From Nostocoides sp. (GTDB lineage: Bacteria > Actinomycetota > Actinomycetes > Actinomycetales > Dermatophilaceae): a stretch of DNA of 19,674 nucleotides. Under the pieces are notes generated by a model, which was given only the letters and a program-made list of their open reading frames with translations, had not been told where the DNA came from and ran no database searches. A program made the position numbers and the translations under genes. Positions 1 through 7,468 of the stretch are shown piece by piece. Numbering within the stretch: position 1 is the first letter of the stretch; each line of letters starts with the position of its first letter. The stretch lies in the NCBI GenBank assembly GCA_016716625.1, contig JADJVJ010000003.1, positions 1 to 19,674 of the forward strand. Direction: 5' to 3'.

Positions 1-1456
1 GGCTGGGTCTGTGAGCCCATGATGAACCCGGCGTGCGTGCGTGGACCGTTGGCGCGGGCACCCGAAGGCCGGGACGACCAGGGCGATGCCGTGCACGGCG
101 CTCACCAGCAGGCCGGCGACGATGGCTTCCCACCCCAGCGGTGTGCGGAGCGCGTCGATGAACGCCGAACCCGCCCGCCCACCGGCATACGCGAGGAAGA
201 GCAGCCAGGCCAAGCTGGGTGAGCACCTCGGCGCCCTGGTGCGGCGAGGTCAGGCCACTCGCCCAGATCGCTGCATTCAGCCAAGGAGGAAAGCCGATGA
301 TGGGTAGCCCGGCCGCGTTGCCGAGACCAGGGTGCCCAGGCCCGGGATGAGGATGGGAAGCGCGCCGAGAGAGCAGGCCAGTGGCCAGGCCGAGGGCAGG
401 CCCGAGAGGTTGATGTCGGAGGTTCCGTGTTCAGGAGTCGCCGAGGTAGCGCGCGACCGCGGACATCTTCTCGCGGGGGCCGCCACTCGGATCCGGTCCC
501 CAGCCTGAAGAGATGAAGCCGTCGGTGGCGAGAAGTCGTGGTGGCGCGGCGCACTTGCGGGTGGCTCGAGCTCCGAACCGCGTCCAGGCTTCAACTCGGC
601 GACAGTGCGGCCACTCGAACTTCTTCTCCAGAGCCACGATCCGCCCGGAAGTCCCGGCGTCTGGCGATCCTGTCAGGTTGAACTAGCCGCCGGGCGCCAG
701 CCGAGTTGCTTGGTTGGTGTGCTCGACGGCGGCGCGCGGGCCGATGGCGGCCAGTCGCCGGGCCGGAGGCCACGAGTCTCGCTGCGGGACGCTCCACCAG
801 GCCGTCGGCGACTTGGTGCCGTGAGGAAGGCACCCGGCCGTGCGGGGTCACGGTGATGAGTTCCCGCACGGAGAGGACGTTATCCCGGGTCCGCTTGATG
901 GTCGCGTTGATGGTCGCGCCAGGCCGGGCGGGTCTCGGCCCCTCCTGCCCGCCATGCCTGATCCGTATGCCGCGGCGGCCGGCAGGACGGAAGCACCCCC
1001 CGGTGTACGTGAGCGAGTAGGCGACGGCCTGGACCCGTGGGTACGGACCGCCAGCCGTTCGATGGCGGCCGCGAATGGATTGTTCGTGTTCGCCCGCATG
1101 AGACCGCGACGGTGCCCTTGTCGAAGCCCGAGGATGCGGCCGAGGATGGCCGTGAGCACGCCGAGGCCGGCGAGGACGCAAGACGACGATGACCGGGCGG
1201 GCGCCCCGGCGCAGGGCTGGAGAAGAAGGACGGTCCGGCGGTGAGGCCGACGGTGCAGGCGAACAGGCCAGCCCGAAGGTGCCGAGGACCTCGGGGAGCG
1301 CGAGCCGGGCGTCCAGGGCCGAGACGGCGAGGGCGCTGAAGAGCACCGCCGCGGGTCCCACGGAGATGCCGCGGATGCGGATGGCTCGAGGGCGGTGCCG
1401 ACCGACAGGACGACGAAGAGCAGAAGGACGGGGCTCTTGTCGAGCAGGGCGGTCAC
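1..1456 (-). pseudogene. AspT/YidE-type membrane transporter, frameshifted, 3' end off window
   Basis: Read in shifting frames on the minus strand, this is a two-module AspT/YidE-family transporter: hydrophobic N-terminal module, central TrkA-C-like (RCK_C) part, second hydrophobic module. Visible pieces are a start segment VTALLDKSPVLLLFVVLSVG, then GPAAVLFSALAVSALDARLALP, ANTNNP near 1100 (family NTNTP), AGDRIRVAAPREKMSAVA near 500-450, GALPILIPGLGTLVS near 360-320 and LLVSAVHGIALVVPAF-like sequence near 110-50. Family members run to about 530-560 residues; about 485 codons fit here, so the C-terminus is missing at the left edge. GTG at 1456 is chosen because the first hydrophobic segment follows it at once; no clear ribosome-binding site is seen. 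At least five frame changes are needed. Conserved blocks survive between them, so sequencing error is likelier than decay. AspT exchanges aspartate for alanine; the substrate here is unknown. Confidence 0.6.
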
Positions 1457-1473
1457 GAGAGGTAACTCTACGG

Positions 1474-1547
1474 TCGGGGTGACAGGACTTGAACCTGCGG
1501 CCTTCCGCTCCCAAAGCGGACGCGCTACCAAACTGCGCCACACCCCG
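1474..1547 (-). tRNA. tRNA-Pro (anticodon UGG)
   Basis: The minus strand folds into a full cloverleaf. The acceptor arm is CGGGGTG/CACCCCG with discriminator A, the D arm contains GCGCAGTTTGGTAGCGC, the anticodon stem is TCCGC/GCGGA around loop TTTGGGA (anticodon TGG, reading CCA), and the T arm is GCAGGTTCAAGTCCTGT. CCA is not encoded; the next bases are CCG. The start codon of the downstream transporter lies only 17 bases after the 3' end, so the two may share a transcript. Confidence 0.95.
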
Positions 1548-1590
1548 TGGCCTGCCCACGGCATACCGACTCAAGGGTTCAGGAGTGGGT

Positions 1591-1619
1591 TTGGGCTCCG
1601 CGAGGACGGCCACTAAGGC
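1591..1619 (+). promoter_or_regulatory. candidate promoter of tRNA-Gly
   Basis: TTGGGC at 1591-1596 and TAAGGC at 1614-1619 are separated by 17 bases, in the space between the two divergent tRNA genes. Transcription would start about 30 bases before the tRNA-Gly gene, leaving a short 5' leader to be processed. The 108-base divergent spacer should also hold the tRNA-Pro promoter, but I see no equally good candidate on the minus strand. Confidence 0.4.
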
Positions 1620-1655
1620 TAACCCCTGCTTCGCGGTCCGCCGACCGCGCCGCTC

Positions 1656-1729
1656 GCCGGCGTAGCTCAATGGTAGAGCCCCAGTCTTCCAAACTGGCTA
1701 CGCGAGTTCGATTCTCGTCGCCGGCTCCA
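1656..1729 (+). tRNA. tRNA-Gly (anticodon UCC)
   Basis: Complete cloverleaf: acceptor GCCGGCG/CGCCGGC, discriminator T, encoded CCA at 1727-1729, D arm GCTCAATGGTAGAGC, anticodon stem CCAGT/ACTGG around CTTCCAA (anticodon TCC, reading GGA), and T arm CGAGTTCGATTCTCG. The encoded CCA contrasts with the divergent tRNA-Pro, which lacks it. Confidence 0.95.
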
Positions 1730-1756
1730 CAGCACCTCCGAACCCATGAGGCCCGG

Positions 1757-1786
1757 TTGGGGCGGTGAGGTCCGCTCTGGCACACT
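1757..1786 (+). promoter_or_regulatory. candidate leaderless promoter of trkH
   Basis: TTGGGG at 1757-1762 and CACACT at 1781-1786 are 18 bases apart. A transcript starting 8-9 bases after the second box would begin on or next to the GTG start codon at 1795, and no Shine-Dalgarno sequence is present before that codon (GACCTCTC). This suggests leaderless translation, which is common in actinobacteria. The -10 box is imperfect. Confidence 0.3.
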
Positions 1787-1794
1787 GACCTCTC

Positions 1795-3171
1795 GTGAGC
1801 GGCCGCAGCGGGATGCACGACACGATCGCGCCGTCCCGGCGGCCAACTCGCGTGCTCAAGCACCCGGCGCAGGTCGTCGTCGTGGCGTTCGCGGCGGCCA
1901 TCACCGTGGGCACCCTGCTGCTCATGCTGCCGGTGGCCCGGGCTGGCCCTGGGGGGCGCCCCGTGGATCACCGCCCTGTTCACCGCGACCAGCGCCACCT
2001 GCGTCACCGGGCTCTCGACCGTGGACACACCGAACTACTGGACGACCTTCGGTGAGGTCGTCATCCTGGGCTCATCCAGGTCGGCGGTTTCGGGATCATG
2101 ACCCTGGCCTCACTGCTCGCGCTCTTCGTCACCAAGCGGATGGGCCTGAACACCCGGCTCACGGCCGCCGCCGAGACCAAGAGCGTCGGCCCGGGAGAGG
2201 TGCGATCGGTCCTCTTCGGGGTCTTCAAGATCACCGTCGCCGTAGAAGGCACCATCGCGCTCCTGCTCGGCCTGCGCTTCCTGCTGGGGTATGACAACAG
2301 CCTCGGGCGGTCGGCATACCTCGGGGTGTTCCATGCGGTGTCGAGTTTCAACAACGCCGGGTTCGCGCTCTTCAGCGACAACATCGTCTCCTTCCGCAAC
2401 GACCCGTTCATCGAGCCGCCGATCGCGTTCTCGATCATCATCGGCGGGCTTGGGTTCCCGGTGATCATGGAACTGCTCCGCCGCACTCGGCCGCACCGGT
2501 GGAGCCTGCATACCAAGTTCACCCTCCTCATGACGGGCATCCTGCTCGTTGGCGCGACCATCTTCTTCAGCTTGAACGAGTGGGGTAACCCCGCGACGAT
2601 GGGCGACCTCAGCCCGGGGAACAAGGTACTCAATGGCTTCTTCCACGCCGTCCAGCCGCGAACCGCCGGGTTCAACGCCTGGAATTATGGCGCGGTCGAC
2701 GACGGGACGCTGCTCGGCACCATCGTGCTCATGTTCATCGGTGGCGGTTCGGCCTCGACGGCCGGTGGTCTGAAGGTCACGACCTTCCTGCTCTTGCTCT
2801 TCGCGATCGTGGCCGAGGTCCGCGGAGAACCCGACGTCAACGCCTTCGACCGCCGGATCGACCCTCGGTCGATCCGCCAGGCGATCGCGGTGGCCCTGCT
2901 CGGGATCGCCGCCATCATCGGCGCCACCGTCCTCATCATCCTCATGAACGGGCTGCCGTTGAAAGACGTCCTCTTCGAAGCGACCTCCGCCTTCGGCACC
3001 GTCGGCCTGTCCACCGGGATCACCGCCCAACTGAACGTCCCCTCGCAGCTCGTCATCATCGGCCTCATGTTCCTCGGGCGTCTCGGCCCGGCAACCCTGG
3101 TCTCCGCGCTCGTCCTCCGCGAGCGCCACCGTCAATACCGACTCCCGGAAGGCAGGCCCCTCATTGGCTAA
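1795..3171 (+). CDS. trkH: TrkH/KtrB-family potassium uptake channel subunit (two frameshifts)
   Basis: Membrane subunit of a Trk/Ktr K+ uptake system. All four P-loop/selectivity segments are recognisable: ATCVTGLS (about 2005), SSFNNAGFAL (about 2345), PRTAGFNAWN (about 2660) and SAFGTVGLSTG (about 2990). The gating-loop sequence GGGSASTAGGLKV also matches the family. The length, about 458 residues, suits KtrB/TrkH. The frame breaks twice. The run of six G at 1951-1956 has one base too many, and one base is missing near 2070-2072. Correcting both gives a continuous protein from the GTG at 1795, with hydrophobic helices throughout. The end overlaps the next gene by eight bases, so the two are surely co-transcribed. 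The breaks are probably sequence errors, because everything downstream is well conserved. Confidence 0.9.
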
Positions 3172-3832
3172 GCACATTGCTGAGGTCGGCGGCGTCGTCG
3201 TCATCGGTCTCGGCCGCTTCGGCAAGTCGCTCGCCCTCGAACTGGAGCGGGACGGGGTCGAGGTCCTCGGCATCGACACCGACCCACGCCGCGTCCAGAG
3301 CCTGGCCGGGCGGATCACTCATGTCGTCGAGGCCGACTCGACCGACCTCGAGGCCATGCGTCAGCTCTCGGTCCAGGACTTCGATCGTGCCGTCATCGCC
3401 ATCGGCACCGACCTCGAGGCATCCGTGCTCTCCGCGTTCGTCCTGAAGACCCTGGGGTCGACAACATCTGGGGGCAAGGCGACGAGCGAGTCGATGGCCC
3501 GGATCCTCGAGCAGGTCGGCGTTGGCCACGTCGTCCGCCCGGAGCACGACATGGGCCGCCGGGTCGCCCATCTCGTGCGCGGGAAGATGCTCGACTACAT
3601 CGAGTTCGACGACGGGTACGCCATCGTCAAGACCGTCCCGCCGAAGGCGATCACCGGGATGCCGCTGGGTGAGTCCGGGGTGCGCACGAAGTATGGCGTG
3701 ACCATCGTCGGGATCAAGACGCCCGGTCAGGACTTCACCCATGCGACCCCCGAAACCGTGGTCTCCGCGGGCGACCTCGTCATCGTCTCCGGCGAGCGGG
3801 TCAAGGTCGAGACCTTCAGCGCCGAGGACTGA
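3164..3832 (+). CDS. trkA: TrkA/KtrA-family cytosolic regulator of potassium uptake
   Basis: Cytosolic RCK subunit, 222 residues, that gates the TrkH pore in response to nucleotide. The N-terminal Rossmann fold shows GLGRFG at residues 15-20 and an acidic beta-2 end around Asp38-Asp40. The conserved VVRPEHDMG block follows, then a TrkA-C domain over roughly the last 80 residues (PLGESGVRTKYGVTIVGI). A single RCK unit of this size resembles KtrA more than the duplicated E. coli TrkA. The TTG start lies inside the trkH stop region (ATTGGCTAA) and is supported by GGAAGG at 3147-3152, 11 bases upstream, implying translational coupling. Between residues about 98 and 103 the protein reads STTSG, where shifting the frame gives VDNIWG as in relatives; two cancelling one-base errors at 3454-3474 explain this. 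Confidence 0.92.
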   Translation: MAKHIAEVGGVVVIGLGRFGKSLALELERDGVEVLGIDTDPRRVQSLAGRITHVVEADSTDLEAMRQLSVQDFDRAVIAIGTDLEASVLSAFVLKTLGSTTSGGKATSESMARILEQVGVGHVVRPEHDMGRRVAHLVRGKMLDYIEFDDGYAIVKTVPPKAITGMPLGESGVRTKYGVTIVGIKTPGQDFTHATPETVVSAGDLVIVSGERVKVETFSAED

Positions 3833-3843
3833 CCACACCCACC

Positions 3844-3869
3844 CGGCCTGGAGCCCTGTGCCTAGGCCG
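3844..3869 (+). terminator. possible trkHA terminator hairpin
   Basis: CGGCCT at 3844-3849 pairs with AGGCCG at 3864-3869, extendable inward by about two pairs including a G-U. It lies 12 bases after the trkA stop, and a short TTT follows at 3877. There is no long T tract, so this is only a weak terminator candidate. Confidence 0.3.
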
Positions 3870-3877
3870 TGGGCCGT

Positions 3878-3908
3878 TTGGGATCCGCCTGCCCTGCACG
3901 GCTAGGAT
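3878..3908 (+). promoter_or_regulatory. candidate tig promoter
   Basis: TTGGGA at 3878-3883 and TAGGAT at 3903-3908 are 19 bases apart. The -10 box is a good TANNNT match. Transcription would begin near 3915, giving tig a leader of about 80 bases. The 165-base trkA-tig spacer holds nothing else I can recognise. Confidence 0.4.
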
Positions 3909-3997
3909 GGGTGGCTGTTGCCTCCCGACCAGGCGTGTTCGCCTGCCCCCTCTCGGTGTGGCACCCGCCCCCTTTCCACCAGTACGAAGGTCCCACA

Positions 3998-5311
3998 GTG
4001 AAGAGTGCCGTCGAGTCCGTCAGCCCGACCCGGGTCAAGATCGTCGTCGAGGTTCCGTTCGACGAGCTCAAGCCGATGCTCGACGCGGCGTACACCACGA
4101 TCGGGTCCCAGATCCAGGTGCCGGGCTTCCGCCGTGGACACGTGCCCCGCCGGATCATCGACCAGCGTGTGGGTCGGGGTGCCGTGGTCCAGGAGGCGGT
4201 CAACGACGCCCTCCCCAAGTTCTTCGCCGACGCCGTCGAGGCCGAGCAGGTGCGCGCGATCGGGCGCCCCGAGGTCGACGTCACCGGGGTTCCGCTCGAG
4301 GACGGCCAGGACCTGGAGTTCACCGTCGAGACCGACATCCGTCCCGAGATCGCCCTGCCCGACCTTGACGGCCTTGCGGTCACGGTCGACCCGGTCTCGG
4401 CGAGCCCGGAAGATGTTGAGGAGCGGATGACCGCGCTGCGGCAGCGCTTCGGCACCCTGATCGGGGTCGAACGTGCCGCCCAGGACGGCGACTTCGTCTC
4501 CATTGACCTCTCTGCGACGATTAACGGTGAGCCGATCGACTCGGTGAACGGGGTCTCCTACGAGGTCGGTTCCGGCACGATGCTCGAAGGCCTCGACGAG
4601 GCCCTCGTGGGCTTGTCCGCCGGGGAAACCAAGGAGTTCGCCGCGCCGCTCGCCGGCGGCGAGCACGAGGGTGCGCCCGCCGACTGCGTGGTCACCGTCC
4701 AGTCCGTCAAGGTCCGCGAGCTCCCCGAGCTCGACGACGACTTCGCGCAGCTCGCTTCCCAGTTCGACACCCTCGAGGAACTCCGCGCCGACATCACCGC
4801 GCAGGCCGAGCAGGGTAAGCGCTTCGAGCAGGGCATCCAGGCTCGTGACAAGGTCCTTGAGCACCTCCTCGAGGTGACCGAGGTCGCCGTCCCGGACGGC
4901 ATCGTCGAGGACGAGGTCCATGCCCACCTCGAAGGTGAGGACCGGCTCGAGGACGCCGAGCACCGCGCCGAGGTGCAGGAGAACACCCGCAAGGCATTCC
5001 GTGCCCAGTTCCTCCTCGACGCCCTCGCCGAGAAGCTCGAGGTCCAGGTCGGGCAGCCCGAACTCATCGAGTACCTCGTCATGAGCGCCCAGCAGTACGG
5101 CATGGACCCCAACTCGTTCGCACAGGCGGTCGACCAGCAGGGACAGATCCCCGCGATGGTCGCCGAGGTGGCGCGGCGCAAGGCGCTCTCGGTCGTCCTG
5201 GAGAAGGCCACGATCACCGACACCGCGGGCCAGGCCGTCGACCTGCAGACGCTCATGCCTCAGTCCGAGGGCGCTCAGTCCGACGACGACGCCCCGTCGT
5301 CAGCGCACTGA
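3998..5311 (+). CDS. tig: trigger factor, ribosome-bound chaperone and prolyl isomerase
   Basis: Trigger factor of 437 residues, a usual length. It binds the ribosomal exit tunnel and shields nascent chains. The N-terminal ribosome-binding domain carries GFRRGHVP at residues 43-50, matching the family FRxGxxP signature. An FKBP-type isomerase domain follows, covering roughly residues 155-245 (DGDFVSIDL, then YEVGSGTMLEGLDEAL). The helical C-terminal chaperone arms then extend to an acidic tail ending QSDDDAPSSAH. The reading frame stays open upstream to about 3869, but the GTG at 3998 is preferred: the family N-terminus (VKSAVESVSPTRVKI) starts there and CGAAGG lies 8 bases upstream. The frame is intact, unlike many genes in this window. 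It heads the quality-control block and is followed by a 210-base spacer before the MFS gene. Confidence 0.96.
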   Translation: MKSAVESVSPTRVKIVVEVPFDELKPMLDAAYTTIGSQIQVPGFRRGHVPRRIIDQRVGRGAVVQEAVNDALPKFFADAVEAEQVRAIGRPEVDVTGVPLEDGQDLEFTVETDIRPEIALPDLDGLAVTVDPVSASPEDVEERMTALRQRFGTLIGVERAAQDGDFVSIDLSATINGEPIDSVNGVSYEVGSGTMLEGLDEALVGLSAGETKEFAAPLAGGEHEGAPADCVVTVQSVKVRELPELDDDFAQLASQFDTLEELRADITAQAEQGKRFEQGIQARDKVLEHLLEVTEVAVPDGIVEDEVHAHLEGEDRLEDAEHRAEVQENTRKAFRAQFLLDALAEKLEVQVGQPELIEYLVMSAQQYGMDPNSFAQAVDQQGQIPAMVAEVARRKALSVVLEKATITDTAGQAVDLQTLMPQSEGAQSDDDAPSSAH

Positions 5312-5340
5312 TCCTTCCGTTGCCCTTTCTTCCCCTGATG

Positions 5341-5369
5341 TTGCTGGGCGGGAGTGCGCGCATTACGAT
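5341..5369 (+). promoter_or_regulatory. candidate promoter for the MFS gene
   Basis: TTGCTG at 5341-5346 and TACGAT at 5364-5369 are spaced by exactly 17 bases, one of the best promoter matches in the window. A transcript starting near 5376 would carry a leader of about 145 bases before the MFS GTG, containing the 16-bp hairpin at 5439-5481. A small inverted repeat, ATGGCG/CGCCAT (5368-5373/5379-5384), overlaps the predicted start site and could be an operator. Confidence 0.4.
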
Positions 5370-5438
5370 GGCGGAAGTCGCCATGGGGATGGTGATCGCG
5401 GAATCAGTGCAGGGATCTCACAGGTTCGCCTTCGGACT

Positions 5439-5481
5439 GGTATGCCGTGGCTGCGCGGGCAGGGTGCAGCCACGGCATACC
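5439..5481 (+). terminator. perfect 16-bp hairpin between tig and the MFS gene
   Basis: Bases 5439-5454 pair without mismatch with 5466-5481, leaving an 11-base loop (GCGGGCAGGGT). No T tract follows (CTCTGTCC). It could be a U-less actinobacterial terminator for tig, or a structured leader element, since it lies 40 bases before the MFS start codon. Both arms contain the recurring word GGTATGCC/GGCATACC. Confidence 0.5.
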
Positions 5482-5521
5482 TCTGTCCGGGGGTCGGCCC
5501 GCACCGGATGTCGGTGCGCTG

Positions 5522-6733
5522 GTGACTGAGGCCCGGCGAGCCCGCACCGCCGTTTTCGTCGTCTTTGCCATGGCCGGGGTGGCGTTCGCCACCTGGGCCT
5601 CGCGGATCGCGGACATCAAGGCCGTCCTGGGGTTGAGCGCGGCCGAACTCGGGGTGACCCTGCTGGCCGTCTCCGCGGGTTCGCTGATCGCGATGCCGCT
5701 CGCTGGCCGGATCGTGCACCGCCTCGGGATGCTGCGGGCCATCGGGGCGTCCGCCGCCATCGTGCTGGCCGGTTTCGCTGTCGCTGCGGTCGCGGTCGAC
5801 CTCTGGCAGAGCCGGGTGGGACTGGCCACCGGCCTTGCCCTCCTCGGGCTCGGCATCGGCGTCTGGGACGTCGCGATGAACCTCGAGGGTGCGCATGTGG
5901 AGCGGCTCCTCGGGGTAAGCGCCATGCCGCACTTTCACGCCGCCTTCAGCGGGGGAACCGTGGTCAGTGGGCTCATCGGAGCCGGGATGTCTCGGCTCGA
6001 GGTCGCGCTGGTGCCGCACTTCGCCGGGGCGGTGGTCCTCGGGGTCGTGGCCATGGTCTGGGCGCTGCCGAGGTTCGTCCCGCTGGATCGGGAGGAGGAG
6101 CCCGGACCGGAGGCGGGGAAGCGCACGCCAGAGAGATCAGCGTGGACCGAGCCGCGCACGCTGCTCATCGGGGTGCTCACCTTCGTGGCCGCCTTCACCG
6201 AAGGGACGGCCAACGACTGGCTGGCGGTGGCCTTCCACGAGGGCCACGGCGTGCCCCGCTGGGGTGGGGTGCTCGCGTTCGCGAGCTTCCTCTTCTTCAT
6301 GACGGTCGGTCGGCTCGTCGGGACTCACCTGCTCGACCGCTACGGTCGGGTGCCGGTGCTCCGGGTCCTCTTCCTGCTCGCGCTCGCCGGATCCGCGCTC
6401 GTCGTCTTCGGCAACAACGTCCTGGCGTATGTCGGCACGGCGCTCTGGGGCGTCGGAGTGTCGCTCGGGTTCCCGGTCGGGATGAGCGCCTCGGCGGATG
6501 ACCCGGCCCGGGCCCCGGCCCGGATGTCGGTGGTCGCCACCATCGGGTATGCGGCGTTCATCTCCGGGCCGCCCCTGCTCGGCTTCCTCGGCGATCAGGT
6601 CGGGGTGCTGCAGGCCCTCTCCGTTGTCGGAGTCATGGCCTTGTTCGCTCAACTCGTCATTCCCGCCGCCCGGGAGCCTCAGCCCGCCCACGTGCGCCCA
6701 GAGCGAACAGTCGTCGACCCGGGGACGATCTGA
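5522..6733 (+). CDS. MFS transporter, YbjJ-like
   Basis: Major facilitator superfamily protein of 403 residues with about twelve hydrophobic segments and a charged central loop (LDREEEPGPEAGKR, about residue 205). The segment MPHFHAAFSGGTVVSGLIGA resembles the HxxFSxGxxxG region of the YbjJ-like subfamily, whose substrates are mostly unknown. The start is taken as GTG 5522 (VTEARRARTAVFVV), which places a short basic N-terminus before helix 1. The frame stays open upstream to 5447, but that stretch would run across the 5439-5481 hairpin and reads like non-coding sequence. The gene interrupts the common actinobacterial order tig-clpP1-clpP2-clpX. It ends 21 bases before the clpP1 ATG, and its 3' end contains the ClgR-like box, so clpP1 has control elements inside this gene. 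Confidence 0.85.
   Translation: MTEARRARTAVFVVFAMAGVAFATWASRIADIKAVLGLSAAELGVTLLAVSAGSLIAMPLAGRIVHRLGMLRAIGASAAIVLAGFAVAAVAVDLWQSRVGLATGLALLGLGIGVWDVAMNLEGAHVERLLGVSAMPHFHAAFSGGTVVSGLIGAGMSRLEVALVPHFAGAVVLGVVAMVWALPRFVPLDREEEPGPEAGKRTPERSAWTEPRTLLIGVLTFVAAFTEGTANDWLAVAFHEGHGVPRWGGVLAFASFLFFMTVGRLVGTHLLDRYGRVPVLRVLFLLALAGSALVVFGNNVLAYVGTALWGVGVSLGFPVGMSASADDPARAPARMSVVATIGYAAFISGPPLLGFLGDQVGVLQALSVVGVMALFAQLVIPAAREPQPAHVRPERTVVDPGTI
6692..6708 (+). promoter_or_regulatory. ClgR-like operator upstream of clpP1
   Basis: GTGCGC-CCAGA-GCGAAC is an inverted repeat with one mismatch to the form GTTCGC-N5-GCGAAC that I recall for ClgR boxes in actinobacteria. ClgR is an activator of clpP1P2. The box lies inside the 3' end of the MFS gene, about 40 bases upstream of the clpP1 -10 candidate, a suitable place for activation. 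No clgR gene is in the window. Confidence 0.45.
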
Positions 6734-6747
6734 GCACGTCGCCGCGT

Positions 6748-6753
6748 TAGGGT
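6748..6753 (+). promoter_or_regulatory. clpP1 -10 candidate (TAGGGT)
   Basis: TAGGGT fits TANNNT. At the usual distance 18 bases upstream there is only GACGAT, a poor -35, as expected for an activator-dependent promoter. The start site would be near 6760, inside the frame that opens at ATG 6755. That would make GTG 6812 the first usable start of clpP1 on this transcript. Confidence 0.35.
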
Positions 6754-6754
6754 C

Positions 6755-7456
6755 ATGACGACGACACGACCCGGGCCGCGCCCGGTGTCACCCGATGAGA
6801 AAGCGACAGCCGTGAGCACGAGCGACATCGTCGCCGCTGGACCTGGTCCACAGACCGGTCTCGACGACCACATCTTCAACCGGCTCCTCAAGGAGCGGAT
6901 CATCTTCCTGGGCTCGGATGTCCGTGACGACAACGCCAATGCGATCTGCGCACAGATGCTCCTGCTGGCCGCCGAGGACCCGGACAAGGACATCTGGCTC
7001 TACATCAACAGCCCCGGTGGGTCGGTGACCGCAGGGATGGCCATCTTCGACACCATGCAGTGGGTGCCCAATGACGTGGCGACCGTGGCCATGGGTATGG
7101 CGGCCTCGATGGGCCAGTTCCTACTCTCGGCCGGTACCCCCGGGAAGCGCTATGCCACCCCGCACGCCCGGGTCATGATGCATCAGCCGAGTGGCGGTAT
7201 CGGCGGCACGGCCTCCGACATCAAGATCCAGGCCGAGCAGCTCCTGCACATCAAGAAGCAGATGGCCGAGCTCATCGCGGAGCACACGGGTCAGAGCATC
7301 GAGCAGATCACCGCCGACTCTGACCGCGACCGTTGGTTCACCGCCTCCGAAGCCAAGGACTACGGATTCGTCGACCACGTCATCTCCAAGGCCGTCCAGG
7401 CCGGTCGGCTCGCCGACAACCCCGTGACCTCCGCCTTTGGGCACGACGAAAGCTGA
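6755..7456 (+). CDS. clpP1: ATP-dependent Clp protease proteolytic subunit 1
   Basis: Serine peptidase subunit of the ClpP1P2 tetradecamer, which degrades proteins fed by ClpX or ClpC. Counting from ATG 6755 (233 residues), the catalytic triad is visible: Ser118 in GMAASMG, His143 in MMHQPSGG and Asp192 in DSDRDRW, with Ser-His and His-Asp spacings as in E. coli ClpP. YINSPGGSVTAG forms the strand and turn before the active site. The start is uncertain: GTG 6812 (VSTSDIVAAG) gives 214 residues, nearer the usual length, and fits the predicted transcription start better, while ATG 6755 is the longest choice. The gene is 12 bases upstream of clpP2, with which it is surely co-transcribed. The ClgR-like box at 6692 suggests stress-responsive activation. 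The frame is intact. Confidence 0.95.
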   Translation: MTTTRPGPRPVSPDEKATAVSTSDIVAAGPGPQTGLDDHIFNRLLKERIIFLGSDVRDDNANAICAQMLLLAAEDPDKDIWLYINSPGGSVTAGMAIFDTMQWVPNDVATVAMGMAASMGQFLLSAGTPGKRYATPHARVMMHQPSGGIGGTASDIKIQAEQLLHIKKQMAELIAEHTGQSIEQITADSDRDRWFTASEAKDYGFVDHVISKAVQAGRLADNPVTSAFGHDES

Positions 7457-7468
7457 CGAGCACCTCAC

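Noticed and set aside
2110..3318. A 402-residue open frame on the minus strand
   Set aside because: It is antisense to trkH, strongly acidic and repetitive in composition, with no family resemblance.
3902..4963. A 353-residue open frame on the minus strand
   Set aside because: It is antisense to tig, which has a complete and conserved frame.
5320..5529. A small 69-residue plus-strand frame between tig and the MFS gene
   Set aside because: It runs through the promoter candidate and the perfect hairpin, has no ribosome-binding site, and reads like non-coding sequence.
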